This document shows positions 21,901 to 35,300 of a stretch of 64,000 bases of DNA, one piece after another. Positions within the stretch are counted from its first letter, which is position 1. Each line of letters opens with the position of its first letter. The position numbers were made by a program, and so were the translations under genes. A model generated the notes under the pieces. It was not told where the DNA came from, did not search any database, and saw nothing but the letters and a program-made list of their open reading frames with translations. This stretch comes from Edaphochlamys debaryana. Its lineage: Eukaryota > Chlorophyta > Chlorophyceae > Chlamydomonadales. The stretch covers positions 62,001 to 126,000 of the forward strand of contig JAEHOE010000064.1 of the NCBI GenBank assembly GCA_016858145.1. The letters are read 5' to 3'.

Positions 21901-24900
21901 GTCCACGTGACTTGGGCGCGGGCGCTGTCGTGCCGTCCGTGCCTCTGCCGCTGTTCGCCACCGGCAGTACGCCTACGCCGCTGTTGGAGACGCGCACGGA
22001 GCGCATCAGCCCCTGGGAGCGGCGTAGCACGGCCGTGTTGAAGAGCGCGTAGCGCACGCTCCACAGCAGCAGCGCCCCTGCCGTAACCAGCATGGGCATT
22101 ACGATGGCGGAGAGGAGGGACGCTAGCGCTTGGTCGCCGCTGCCGGAATCGGGGGCGAGGCAGGAGGCGCTGAAGGTGAAGAGATTCTCGGCGCCAGTGA
22201 TTGTGGACAAGGCGGCCTGGGGTAACGGGAGGGGGCGGCATGCAGTGAAGGGCGATTTCAGCAGGGCGGGGATCAGACGCTGCCGGATCCGAGCTGCACC
22301 GCATGTTGCGCCGCCACGCAACGCACCGTGAGGGCCCGCAGGGTGGGCGGCCGGTCGACACTGGGGAAATGAGGTCGGGGGCGGAGCGGGGTGACAGCAC
22401 AGGCGTCAGTCCACAGCAGGCTGGCCAAGTCGAAGATAATCGGGTAGCCAGCATGCATGGCAACAATTACGTGCGCGATCACCCACTTGAGGCGGGCGAT
22501 GATCACGAAGTACTGCATATGTACGACAAGGATCTGGGTGGGTACGAGGAGGGGCAGATAATTAGGGTCACGGCAAGGCACTAGCCCTCCGAAGGGCACC
22601 CGCAGGCCGCCATATTCTTAACCCACGCCCGTCAGCGGCGGCCCCGCCTCACCTTAACGATATCTCCGCTGTTGGCCACCCCGTCCGTGTTGTCCTCCCC
22701 CAGGTTGATCATAGCAGTCACGACCACGAACACACAGCTGACCACGAGTGTGATAATGCCTAGCGCCAGGGTCCTCGTGAGCGTCGGGCAGGGATCGCAC
22801 TGGAAGTCGGTGCTGAGGGAGTAGCCCGGCTGGCAGGCGGCGCACAGGTTGCCCGTGTAGCCCTCGGCGCATTGGAGCTGCGCATAGCTGCGGGGGTCGC
22901 TGCTGCGCGACCCACCCGACAGCACACAGACCGGCTGCTGCTGCTGCTGCTGCTGCTGCTGTGGGGGCGGAAGCGGCGGAAAGGGTGGTGATGCGGCGTC
23001 ACTTGCAGCAACGGCCGCGGAGAAGGAGCTGCTGCTGTTTGAAGCCGAAGATGCCAGAAAGGCTTGCAGCAGCCTGGCTTGATCCTGACAGACGGCCAGG
23101 AGCAAGGCTCGATCCTCCAGGGCGCCTAGGAGCTCCAAAGTGCTGCCGAGGGTGGCGGTGGCCGTGGCCGGGTAAGACCGCAGCGCCGCGGCGGCCGCGG
23201 CCGTCAGGCCGCTGCAGGCGTCAGGGTTGAGGCATTCGTGCAGGCGAGGGCTGTTGTGGGCCGAGTGCCAGCGACCCGGCGGCGGCACCACGAGCGCGCC
23301 GCCCGGGCACACGGCCCCGGACGGGCAGGGGTTGCAGAACGAGGCCGTTGCCTGCAGCTCCTGCCTCTGCTGAGGCGGCAACGAGAATGAGGCGGAGGCG
23401 GAGGCGCTGGCGCCGGTTGCGTCGTCGCTCTGTTGGAGTGCGCCCCACGCGGAGAGGGGCGCGCGGGCGTCTGGGAGCAGCCCCACTTGGCGCCGGGGGC
23501 AGAGCACGCATGAGATGCCGGCAAGGGGTGGGAAGGGCAGAGCCAGGGAGGACGCGTCCAGCGTCGCGGCCTCGCCCACGTCACACCCCGTCAGCGTGAA
23601 TTGCACCACGAGGGGCGACACCTGGAGGGCATGGATGGGGCAGGCATAGATCGGGGAAGGGTGCTTGGAGGGATGGCAGAAGAGGTTGCAAGCACAAGCC
23701 GCTTTACAAACCCAGATCTTCCACTTCTACAACCTCACCTGCGTCGGTCCCTCCACACGTACGGCCAGTTCGTACTCCCCAGGCCAGCCTGTGACGCGCA
23801 GGTCCCGCCACTCCGCCGTACCGTCCGTACGCACGGCGACCGTAGTGCCGGCGCCAGAGGTGGCGGCGGCGACTGCAGACGAAGCGTCACAGGCCGCCAA
23901 GTTGCCTGCAGATGCTGACCCAGACGCTGCCTGTCCGGGCGTTTGGAGACAGGCGAACGGCGAGCCCGCCGCAAGCCCCTGGCCGCCAGCACCTGCTTCC
24001 CCGCCGCTAACCGCTCCTCTCCTGGTACCCCTGGCTCGGAGCTCCAGTGCAGCGCGGTAGCCCTGACCGGGGACTGCGAAGGCCGAGAGCGAGGGGGCGG
24101 TTGCGCTTCAGAACCCGTGTTGGTTGAGCGTGGAGGCACAACGACATGCCAGGAAGCCTGGGGCGTGATGATGTTTGGCAATGGTAGCACATCTTCCCAC
24201 CTGACGACACGGGCCGGCCAAAGCTGTCGTACAGCCGTACGGCCAGCACCCACGGCACGCCCGTCTTGGCGCTGAGTTGGCGTGCTTGGCCGCCACACGC
24301 CAGAGCTCCAGTTGTGCTGAGAGCGCCGCCATTCGAGGAGGAACGTGGACCACATGCGAGCCGCAGCTCTGCGGGTGGCCCTTCCAGCTTTGCAGCCCAT
24401 GCGGCGGCGTCGGCACAAGGGTACGCAGACGCCTCCGCGCCTGGCGCAAAACTCGAGCAATTAAAGGGGCGGAGGGGGGTTGCCTAAAACCTGAGGACAC
24501 TTCAACGAAACGGGGTTCAGGGCGCGAGCAGGGAAGAGCCCGCCGCTCACGCTCGCCCAACTCACCAGTACTCGCGTTAGCGCTGGGATATGGTAGCGTG
24601 AGTTCGGGGGCCCCAGGGCACAGCACCCTCAGCGGCAGCAGGTCGGGCTGAGCCATCCAGGCGGCGGCGGCAGGGGCCTCCGGAGGCGCCAAGACCGGTG
24701 CGGTCACGAGCAGAGGCAGCGCGGCCGCCAGAGCTACGAAGGCAGGCATGGTGGACGTGACGTTGGGCGCCCCAGCGCCAAACACCCTCGAAGCGTTGAC
24801 GCCGACGCTACCCATGACGGGCTCGACGAAACTTGTGCCCTGGAGCCACGGCTCCGCTGCTGCGATGATGAACAGCGAGCACGTGCTAGCAGAGGCGAGC

Positions 24901-27900
24901 CCTGCCCCCGTCACTCCAGTGTCTAGCCCTTGCCAGAACGGCCCCGCCTCTGCCTCTGCCTCGGGTCCAAGTGCGAGCAACTGGACTGCCAGTGCCGCCA
25001 GCGCTGCCTCTGTTTGGGCAACGGAACCCTCCCCATCCTCGGTACCGCACGTCTGCGTGCTTGCCACGTCAGCGCCTAGCCAGGCGGCGTTCCTTACCAA
25101 GCGCGTGCTGGCCAGGAGCACGTGGGCGGCGCCCTGCCGTACAACCAGGCCCCCGCCGAGCCCGGTGGCGGCACCGGCTATGGCCGGCGGCGGCGTGGCT
25201 CTCGCGGCGAGGTTTCCTGATAGCGTGCTGTTGGAAACCCACACTAGGCCGGGATGCGACGACGCCGCGACACCACCAAGGCTGCGCCTACTCATGGCAG
25301 TGTTGGCGTTAGCCGCATTACTGACGGCAGACGGACCCACGCTCAGCGCACCGCCGCTGCTGGCGACGTTGCCGCCGAGGAGGCTGGCGTCGACGGCGAC
25401 TCGGTCGCATCCCGCGGTGCTGATACCGCCGCCCGAGCCGAGAGCGAGGTTTCCCGCTAGAAGGCAACCCTGAAGCGCCAGCGCGGCGGCAGCGTCGCAG
25501 GCCATCGCTCCGCCATCAACCGCCGCCGCATTGTCGGTAAGCTCGCAACCGCTCAACCTCACAGCAGAGCCAGCTGCCGCCAGGACGGCGCCCCCACTTC
25601 CAACCGGCGCGAGGTTGCCGCTGAAGCTTGCACCCTCCAGCCACAGCTGGCCGCCGCGCGCCCCGCTGTCAGCACCCTCAGCCGCCAGTGCCGCCGCCGC
25701 GCCGCCGCCTTGGCCGAAAGCCGCGTTACCCTCGAAACTGCCGCCGAGCGTCCTCACGCTGCCGCCGGCCGCCACCACCAGCGCCCCACCCGAGTCGGCC
25801 GCCGAGTTGCCCTCCAGGGTGCTGCCGTTCAGCTCAAGCAGTAGCGGCTCTTGAGAAGCGCCGAAGGGCTGATCAGCAGCGACTGCAGCCGCTAGCGCTT
25901 CTCCAGAAGCAGGGGCGAAAAAGACACCTCCGCACCGGCCGGCCGTGTTATGTTGGGCCCGGCTGCGCAGGACGTGCCACCGCGCGGCGGCGTGGGCGGG
26001 CGCGTGGAGGAACCCGCCGTCCCTCGTCGCTGCGTTTCCGAGCAGCGTGCAGGCCTCGAGCGCCATGAATGCCAAGCGGCCCGAAAACACGGCGCCCCCC
26101 CTGGCGGCCATGTTGCCTGAGACGACGCAGCCCTGACCAGATACGTTGGCAATGGCTGTGGCCAGCACTGCACCGCCCCGGTCGGCCGCCGTGTTGTTCA
26201 GCAGGCCTCCGCCGCCCTCCAGCCGCAGGGAGGCGAGGGTGCCGCCGGCAAAGACCGCGCCGCCGTCAGTAGCTGCCGCGTTGCCGCTGAGGGCGGCGCC
26301 TGACGCCACCGCGATGGCGCCAATGTCGCCCTCTGCGAACACCGCCCCGCCCAGCTTTGCGGTGTTGGTAGAGGCACGGCTGCCGTCCGTCAGCCGTAGG
26401 GTGCTGATGGCCCCGCCGGCGTAGAGCAGTCCGCCTGATAGGCCCGCGCTGTTGCCCGAGGCGACGGCGCCTGAGTGGGCAGTTGGGAAGGGTTTACGGG
26501 CTTACGACGACCAGCATTAGAACGGGAACCGGGAACAGGTGCAAAGTCATTAGCTGCCCAGCAGGGAGGGCAGCGGGAAAGACAAGCACAAGACGCCGAC
26601 GCCGTGCAAGCAAGCCAAGTACCCACCTGCTTCCAAGGAGACGTTGCCCACGGTACCCGCCGTGTAGACAGCGCCGCCTCGATCGCCAGCGGCGTTACCG
26701 GAGAGGCTGGTCGTGTTGCCGGTGATCAGCACGAAGGGCAGACCCGCGGGGCTGTAGACCGCACCGCCATAGGTCCGGGCACGGTTGCCGTCGACTCGGG
26801 CGCCGCCAGACACGATCAGGGAGTCCACCCTCTCCACGGCCGACACCACACCGCCCGACAGACCGGCGGTGCAGTTGATCAGCGAGGCCGCGTGTAGGGC
26901 AAGCTCCCGTACGCCAGTGCAGTGCGCAAAACCCCCCAGCCGACCAGCCGTTGAGCCCGAAACCACGGCCCCGTCAGAGAGTCGGACCTGGGAAGAAACG
27001 ACAACGGGCCAAGGCCCGAAAAAAGGGTCCGCAACCGCATATAGAAAGCCGCCATCGGACCCAGCACTGTGGTTGCGGTAAGATCCGCCCGAGAGCAACA
27101 ACTGTAACGAGACGTTTGCCCCGTTACTGCTGCCCACAACACTCAGGAAACCGCCGGCCGACGCCGCCCAGTTTGAGCTTGCATTCGTGTCGACAAGGCT
27201 CAGGGCATCGATGAGGTCAAAGAATAATACCCCACCCCTCTGAGCCGCATTGTCCACGATTCGGCAGCGGGTCACGGTAACATTGCGCACACAATTAAAC
27301 CTGGCCACACCACCCAGCCCCACAGCGGCTGGTGAGCCGCTGTAAGGCATGCCTCCCCTGTTGCCAGAGATGGTGGTGTCTTCAAAGGCTGCCTGCTCCA
27401 CACACTGACCCTCGCTCACGTCAGCTTTCAACCAAAACGAGGTGCCAATGTTGCCCAAAAGCAACGACTTGACCACCCGAAACGAGCCAATGGTCTCAGC
27501 CGAGAGCACAGAGCCCGACGACACATACGAGTCTGAGAGGGTGTTCCGGATAAAGCGGGACGAGCTAAGCAGAACAGACGCGCCGTACTGTATGTTGATC
27601 GCAGGGTAGTAGCCATTCGTCTGGAGTGAAACCTCGCAGCCCTCCATCACAAACTCCTGAACGCTCTGGATTGACATGAGGGCCTGTGTGTTGCCCGTGA
27701 ACCGGCTGTTGCGAACCGTGGCTCTCGTGGCGTTCCCCCCAACGGTCAGCACGCCGTACGTGTTCCGTACACCCTCCATGCCCTCAATCGCAAGCGAGGT
27801 AAGCATGACGTAACCAAACGTGAGCGCTCCGTACACTCCGAAGCGGGCCCACGCGGTCCGCCCCACGTTCTCAGTCAAGGTGCAGGCCGAAAAGCTGGCA

Positions 27901-30900
27901 TTGACCCGGGGGAGGACGTTCGCGCTTGGCGGCGGATACAGACCCAGCCTGGCGGTGTACGACTCCTCAAGATCCACGAGTACGGCGCTCACGGGCCCCC
28001 TGTGCTCCAGATCAGGCCGCACGTAGGCGTTTCGCGCCAGCTGTGTGCCAGTCCATGACAAGTCCACCTGGTTTGGAACCGAGCGGGGATCCGGGGAGGC
28101 GGGGGTTCAACGCAAAGGGCAACGGGGAACGGGGGAATCAGGGGCAGCCAGCATAGCTAGGCAGTGTGGAGGAGGGCACGGGAAGGTTGCGAGGTGCCCG
28201 ACGAGTCTGCTGGAGCAGTATGGGGGTAGGTGGGCACGTGGCCCCTCGTCACCCATACACACTTCCGTCAGCCAGGAGCCTTCTAACTGGGGGCAGGCCC
28301 AGCCCCACTAGTGGCGGCCGTGGCAGCCGCACCACCCACGCCAACCCACCCACCTCAACATCGCCGTAAAACTCCTGCCCCGTCGCGGGTTTGCGGAAGC
28401 TGAGGGTAAAGGCCGTCCCGCAGCCCCCCGTGCTGTTGACAAAGCTGGAGTCATCCACGAGGATCCGCGTGGGGCCCGCTGCGGGGGAGGCACCGGGGTC
28501 CCCTTGCCCAGTGTCCGACGGCGGAGGTTCAAGCGGCGCGGACGGGGCAGGGGCGCTCGGTTGTCGGGGCCCCCCGCTGTCACCGCCAGAGAAGCCAGGA
28601 GCGGGAAAGGCGCCGCCGCCGCCACGGCCAGCTTCGTGTACGATCACGACGGCGCCCAGGCCGTACGAACGTGTGAGTTCTCCGTACTGGCCTGGACGAG
28701 GGTTGCAGCTGGTATCGTAATGCCCAGGCCTGGGCACGTGGTTTCCTGAAAAGGTACTGCTGGCGACGTACAGCAGCGCGCCCGGCTGGAGGGTGACGTG
28801 GAGGCAGGCCCAGCCGGCCGCCTCCACCACGCCGTCGCACGTCACGTGCGCGAGCGAGACGTACTGCGCGGATCCCACGGCGACAGCACCGTACACGGTT
28901 GGCGGCGGGTAGCCGTAGGTGGGCGCCGTCGGCCCCGACAGGCGCAGGAGTGTAACGTTGCTAAGCGTGACTTGTGTAACGTTTCGAAACGCCAGCAGCG
29001 ACCCGACGGCGCTGAGCGACAGGTCGGACAGTACGGAGTCCACCAACCGCAGGTGGGGCACGTGCGAGAAGGTCAGGCCCCAGTCGGGCCCAGGCGGTGC
29101 CGTGTCGGGCCCCGCGGCGGCGCTGGAGGCTGCGTCACCGCTTCGCGCAGCGGCGGACAGCGCTAGGCCGCTGCCGCCGCCGCCGTTAGCCCCGAGCGCA
29201 GCAAGCAGCTCCGCTCCTGCCTCCGCTTGTACCGCCTCCTCGGCAGCGCCGTCGTAAGAAGGCTCACGCCAGCACCGCACGCTCACCGCTACCCCGTCGC
29301 TGCCCTGAGCTTGCGTGCCCCCTCCATCGCTTGACGGCCCAACGATGGACACCCGACAGCTGTGAGACACCGGGGGCGGGTCACCGCCGAGATCTCCCCG
29401 AGGCGGCGGCCGTGGAGGAGGAGGCGGGGCCGGAGGTAGGGAGGGCGCCAGGGGCGGCGTCGGGGGCATCGTCGGGGGGGCCGTCGGGGGCGGCGAGGAA
29501 CCCTGTGGGTCGCCTGCGGGAACCGCGGGAGGGAACCACAAAATGACGGTCAAAATAAAGCGGCTGCCGCCAGACTCAGCTCTGAAATATCATGCCTGCA
29601 AGACCTCAAGAAGCCAAGTGTGACGCCCAGATCTGCCCAGATCTGCCCAAATGACCTGCCTGGGTAGCACGAGAGTACGACGACGCCCTCGTACTCCGTA
29701 CAATCAGTCATGCCCCAGCCGGCGAAGTCGCATTCGTGCAGTGCGGTGTGAAGCCCGGGGTCGCAACGGACGCGGTCCTGGGCGTACAGGTGGGGCAAGG
29801 AGTGGGGCGAGGAGTCAGTCAGTGGTTACAGACGCGATAACCAGTGGGGCGAGGAGTGAGGAGTGGATAGTAAGGAGTGGGCAGTGGGGGGTGGGGCGTA
29901 AGGAGCATTGCGAGGTGTGACCAGTGGGGAGCGAGCGGGAATGTGTGGGGCCTCATAACTGCCTTGCCACAGCCCCCTCCTGCAGCGTAGGTGCAGCACG
30001 CACCATCAACACCGGCAAGCTCCAGAATGGGGTTCCGGAAAAGTCGGTCCGAGAGACAGCGAACGCCGGTGTCTCAAAGCCGAGCTGCCTGTGCGTCCGT
30101 AAAGCAAGCGGGGGTAACGTTACCGGTACATCCACAAGAACGTCCTGCGCGCTCGCTTGCTTGACAAGGCTGCCTGATTTCGCCACCGTGGCGCCTGGGG
30201 ACTTGCTGTCAAACGTTCGCTCGGCAGGCGCTCTCGACGCTTGCGCACAATGCCCCTGCGGAACCCTGGCCAGCCCCCACCTGCAGACAACCAAGCCGCC
30301 GCCACGTGTGGTGGGATCCCCATCGCCATAGAGATCCCATTCTGTGTTACTGCGGTGTGCGGACGGGACCACGTACGGCAGGCAAAGCTGGGCTTAAGCA
30401 ACAGCCTAGAGCATAGCGCAAGGGCGGTAAACAATGCATCCCGTCTTGGGGCTCCCAACTCACCACACGCTGCCCCACTGGCCACCATGGTAGATCTGCG
30501 GACGCACAAGGCATACCGGTGGTAGGCGCAGTTGGGGTTAACTGGTTGTGGTTGATTAGTGGGGTTTGAGGCGCGAGTCCAGGGAAGCTCGCGCATACGG
30601 CCCAGGGGCGAGGGGTTCGGTCAGTTGCCCACACTATCTGCGCAACGGTTACAGCGCCTGGCGTGCAACACTCCAAAGTGAGAAGGCCAGAGGGGATGTA
30701 TGCTCTGAGGGGAAGACCCATCAGGTCATCAGGACCGCCGGCGCAACCCTCGACCACCACACCCCTTCCCCCTTCCCTGCGGCCACATACCCACCTGCAA
30801 GAGCCCAGTCAGGGCACCCGGCATCCAGCTAGAGCCATAGCCCGCCAATAGGCGGACGTCATTCTCTGAGAGCACGTGCGTGGAAGGGCGCAACAACGCA

Positions 30901-31481
30901 TTGGAAAGTGCAATTGGCGCGGGGCATGCAGCGCACCGGCCGACCCCAGCATCCCTCATGGACTCAGGGGACTCCATGCACGCTTCAACCGGAGCTTAAC
31001 CCATGCGCTCTCACCACGTGGGGGTGGCTCAGGGGTAGCGGCCGGAGACGGCGGGAGTTGGTCACTCGGCACGCATCTGGGGGTGTGGGGGACACGTGGG
31101 CCGGTCGGCGCAAAACACACACACAGACGCGGCGCCCGCAGGCCTCGGGGACGACCCCGCAGGCCTTGTCATGCGCAGTAGCACAGGGACTTACCCTGGA
31201 CAACCAGGGTCGAACTGCCGCAGTTGTCGGTGCGCTACAGACTGGGCGGCTGCGGAGCACGAGGTGAAGAGACGGGGGACGCGGAGTCGTTAGGAGCGGT
31301 TTGGTCAGGACGCTAGCCCAGACGCACTTTTTGTCCTCAGCTCTATCAAGAACGCACCGCCGAGCTCCAGCTCGTTTGCAGCTTGGCCGCCCGCCCGCGG
31401 GGCAGCCAGGGCGATGCAGCTGAGCGCGACCAGCAAGGGCAACCGGGGCCATACTGTAGCCCACCGCGTTGTCTGTATCAT
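18907..31481 (-). CDS. SRCR domain / PMP-repeat multi-pass membrane protein
   Basis: A 20-exon minus-strand model keeps one frame of 8,856 nt (about 2,951 residues). Exons: 31481-31358, 31241-31195, 30863-30795, 30495-30464, 30349-30281, 30088-30004, 29777-29656, 29581-28354, 28067-26627, 26470-24566, 24440-24201, 24073-23739, 23621-22653, 22533-22483, 22216-20990, 20693-20479, 20386-20347, 20155-20099, 19688-19509, 19326-18907. The ATG at 31481 opens a signal peptide (hydrophobic LPLLVALSCIALAA). Exons 3-7 build one scavenger-receptor Cys-rich domain (NDVRLLAGY, GGQWGSVC, GGGLVVCRQLG, RVRCDPGLH, GVVVLSC). A Pro-rich stalk follows, then many GGA[VFL] repeats of the chlamydial-PMP type, likely a beta-helix. 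Exon 13 has a Cys-rich CAACQPGYS module before about eight membrane segments (22653-18907). The protein is probably at the cell surface with an adhesive or sensing role; this is inference. Exon 2, and the link between exons 14 and 15 (possibly a missed micro-exon), are least certain. Confidence 0.75.
19735..19795. repeat. Imperfect GGGCC(T)TGG repeats in an SRCR/PMP gene intron
   Basis: Alternating TGGGCCTTGG and TGGGCCTCGG-like units run between exons 18 and 19. They are intronic and low in complexity. Confidence 0.6.
20093..20098 (-). other. GC-AG intron donor (GCAAGT) in the SRCR/PMP gene
   Basis: Exon 20155-20099 ends ..CAG and the intron starts GCAAGT instead of GT. Joining to 19688 keeps phase 0 and gives a continuous membrane segment (GLNVAYQ then ALLLLAVLLG). 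GCAAGT is the standard consensus for minor GC-AG introns. Confidence 0.65.
22935..22961. repeat. (CTG)9 trinucleotide repeat encoding poly-Gln
   Basis: Nine perfect CTG units lie in exon 13 of the minus-strand SRCR/PMP gene and read as nine CAG (Gln) codons just before the Cys-rich module. Such repeats are length-variable between strains. Confidence 0.85.
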
Positions 31482-32392
31482 GCTAGCTACATCGCGAGCC
31501 AAGCGCTGGCGTCAAAGGCCCAGGTCTCTCTATGCCGCATGATGCTCGGCCGACCCTGGCCGTCAGGTTTAGGCCAGGCTGTATGCGCAGCTTGTACGGG
31601 TGCGAGCGCTTGACAAAACTTGAATTCACGGTCGCGGCCTTGAACTTCGCGGGACACGCACGGAAGTGCACGGCACCCGTGCAGTTCCCCCCTACCCACC
31701 ACTACATCGCCCACCGACCCCATCACATCGCCTTGGAGCACGTCGGGACCGCGGCCAATTGCACTCGCTTGCACGCACTCCGCCGGGGAATTTGGAACTA
31801 CGAGTAGCTCGTGTACTGCGCGAGGCTAAGCGCCCTTCCCCACCCCCCGTCGCCTCTGCCCAGTCATCACCCATCAGGGCCGGCACCATGCGTGCCTGCT
31901 GTTAGCCTCCGAGTTGTACCGTACCTCCGTACGTGGGGTCGTGGGGACCGGAGCTGCCGTCTAGGGTGCCGTCCCAGCTTTGCGCAAGGCGTTACAACTT
32001 GACCGTCGTGGCACGGAAGGCACACACCCTAGCAACTACGCAACCGGTTGCACATTAACCCTGGGACCCCTGCAGTTTGGTGGTGTCCTCTTTCTGACCC
32101 GCCTCCCCCTGGACTCCTGCCCGGCAATGCCCATCCTGCTGTCAACCCAGGCACAACCTCCTGCTTACGTTGGCAGCACCTGCCCCCTCCCAAGGAACCT
32201 GCACTCCTGATCCGCTGTCCCACTTCCGCCACGCTCTTCTCACCTACAACAGACCCGGACTCAACCCTATTGGCCGTACACCTCCACCTCTCCTCAACCC
32301 ACACCCGACCGCAACCCGATTTAAAAGCACGTCCACAACTCCCTTTCCTCCGTCGACCTGTACACCGTCTCTACCGGCTGCCCCGATTGCGC
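31482..32392. other. Spacer between tandem minus-strand genes
   Basis: It holds the 3' UTR of the HECT ligase gene (stop at 32393, TTACA at 31992-31996) and then about 0.5 kb that must contain the promoter and 5' UTR of the SRCR/PMP gene. No other coding segment was recognised. Confidence 0.5.
31992..31996 (-). terminator. Candidate poly(A) signal for the HECT ligase gene
   Basis: TGTAA on the minus strand, about 400 bp after the ligase stop codon. Confidence 0.5.
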
Positions 32393-35300
32393 CTAGGAGA
32401 GGTCGAAGGAGCCCTGCCCCTCCCGGATGGCGTACATCAGCCGCGCCGCCATGACCGACTTGGAGCTGTACGGCGGCAGCTTTATGTAATTGGCGCACGT
32501 CATCACGGAGGGCAGGTCCGCGTCAGCAGCGCACATGGCGCCCGCCATCGCGCCCGCCTCCTGGAACGAGCCCACCGGCGTGGGGCCGTTGCTGGGTCCG
32601 TCGCCGCCGCTACAGGCGATGGTTGAGGATTGGGGGAGCAGGCGAACAGCAGGGCGGGGAGGGAGGGAGGGGGGGTCATACCCAGCCCGAGGCAGGCACA
32701 AGCAAGCGAGGAGCGGCTTGTTGCTATCCCCCGCACACACATACACACACCCTCGCCAACTGCCCCTCCCCGCCCCTGCCCCCGCCCCCACCTGGGGTGC
32801 TTGCGCACGACCGTGAGCCGCGGCTGCAGCGCCGTGAGGCCCCCGGGCGGCAGGCGCGGGCATCCCGTGACGAAGCGCAGGAAGGCGCGCTGGTCAGCTG
32901 CGTCCAGCTCCGACAGGATCTCCAGCAGGAACCTGCGGGAAGGTGGGGGCGCCGCCAGGTGGGATGCCGCCAGGTGGGGTTGTGTGGGAGGGGGGACATC
33001 CTCGCAACGACCTCAAGCCGCCCGAAGGTGGGGTTGCGGACGGGCGGGACGCGGGTCTTGGAGGGCTCGCGCGTCGCGATAGACTCCCCCCAAAGCCCAG
33101 GCCCAGGCCGCAAGGTCGCACCTGACGGGCTGCGAGTTCTGTGTGTAGCCGTGGTCGAACTTGATGGCCTCGCTGAGCAGCTGCAGCGTCCATCGCTCGC
33201 CGCTGCCGCACAGCAGCACCTCCAGCTCGTCCTCGTGAAACACGGACAGGGAGCTGTGGGGAGGGAGGGGTGCCGCCAGGGTACGGATGAGGACAGGCAG
33301 ACCCCGGGGCCCGCGCACTCCCTCGCCTGGCCTCTCTCCCCGAATGCCTCTTCCCCACGCCTCAAAACCTGAACATGGACGCCTGGGCTCGCCGCCTGCC
33401 TCTTGCCTGGACTCTCCAAACCCCGCAACTACCGATGCCCCGCCCTCACCTGAGCGCAAACACCTCGTTGAAGCCCTCCCGGAAGGCGCCCATCTGCACC
33501 GCCACGCCCTCGCCCAGGGTCGCCTCCACCACCCCCCGCACGTAGGCCTCCAGCTGCTCAGGGGTGGACACCACGGTGTCGGCGCCGCCGGGGCAGAGCT
33601 CGTACTCGGGCTGGCCTGAGGGGCGGGCGGGTGGGCGGGCGGGCGTTGGGGTTGGCCGGTGCACAGAGGCCAGGCAAAAGGCATAGGCGCAGGGCGCGAG
33701 CGCACAAGCGAGGGGAGGCGGGGAGGTGCTACGGTAAGCGATCGCTCAGTCCGACCCAGGACTGCCTTGAGTCCATAACCCCCTGCCCTACCTAGCAGCA
33801 AAACCTACGCTTCCCCTTCGTGCGCCTGCCCTACCCGGCAGCTGAAGTTCCTCCCCCCCCACCCTGCCCGGCAGCACGAACGTAGTGCTCACGTCCTCCA
33901 CCACCACTGCCCCTCTCCTACCCCCCCTTCCTTCTTCCCCCCTGACAGGTCCCTCCCCCCCTCCCCTCTCCCCCCCTTGCCCTACCCGGCAGTACGAACG
34001 TAATGCAAAGGTCCTCCAGCGCAACTCCGTCCACCTGCAGCGGCCCCGCGCCCCCCGCCGCCCGGTGCGCCGCCAGCGCCCCCTGCAGCCGCTCCAGGGT
34101 GGCCCCCAGGCCGGGGTCGAAGCGGGCAATGTCCCACAGGTCCAGGGGCGTGCCCAGGGCTGGAGGGGACAAGGGGGGAGAAGGAGGGCGGGGGGGAGCT
34201 GGGAGGGCGGGTGGCTGCGGTTGGGTGGGGGACTGGGGAGAACAAGGCTGCAGACCTCGCACCACCCCGTGATGCACCCGACCGCTGAAGCCGCCCCCCG
34301 CCACTCCCCAAACCCCCAAACCCTGAAACCAGCCAAAACCCTCCACACCCACCCAGCGCGTAGAACACGTGGCTCAGGGGCAGGTCCAGCAGGCGGCTGT
34401 CCTGCAGCGCCTTGCCCAGCGTACGCCCGAGCAGGCGGAAGTGCTCCAGCAGCCGCTGACCCGCGGGGCTGGACCGGGCAGCGGGCGGCAGCGGCCGGGG
34501 GAACAGGCCCCAGGGCGCGTTCACGTACTCGCACTCATCGTGGTGAGCCGCCTCGTCGCGCCGGGAGGGAACGGACACGCCCACGGTTGCGTTGGCGGCG
34601 CGGGGCGCGGCGGCCGGGGCCGCCGCGGGCGCGGGGGCGCCGTCTGTCTCCATTCGGTTGGGGTTGGGGGAGGAGCGGGGCTTGGCGCCCGCGCCAGCCG
34701 GCGATGCGGCTGCGGGCGGCGTGCCGGCCTGCGGCGATGCGACGGCGCCGTCCGTGGCGGCGGTGGCGGTGGTGGGTGCGGCGGGCGGCTGTGTGTCGTC
34801 TCGCTCCTCGTGGCGCCACATGCCCAGCTCCCGCCGCTGCAGCTCGTGGGAGAGGAGCGTGTAGAACTCGAGGGTGGGGCCGAGGCCCGTACCGACCTGG
34901 GGTTGTGTGGAGGCGGGGGTTGGGGTTGGGGGGGGTTGAGTGGGTGCAGGGTTAGGGGTTGGGGTGGGTGCGGAGGCCGTAGGGTGCAGGGAGGAAAGGG
35001 GTCGACACCGTGGGAAGGACCAGCTTGCTGCTCCGTACGGACTTGCGTACGCGCGGTCGTCCGTACCTCGTTGAAGTACTCCAGCTCCAGTACGGCACGG
35101 CTCTTGGCGTACAGCTCCATAACCTGGCGCGCAGGAGAGGCGAAGCGAAGGCAGGGGAGCGGCGTCCGGTGTGGTGGGTTGGGTGACAAGTGGCAGAGGG
35201 TGCACGAAGGGGCAGGCAGGTGGATTGCATGCCGCGCTTCTCCTTTCTCGCAACCTCTCTTTGCTTTCCTTTGCTCCTTCCTGCCCGCGCCTACCTTGGC

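Noticed and set aside
30496..30640. Possible SRCR exon reading IVWATDRTPRPW after an AG near 30640
   Set aside because: A 32-nt exon at 30495-30464 gives the canonical GGQWGSVC SRCR motif with correct phases, so the longer reading was dropped.
30347..30760. Separate small minus-strand gene near the start of the SRCR gene
   Set aside because: The frame overlaps mapped SRCR exons and introns and has no independent start context or motif.
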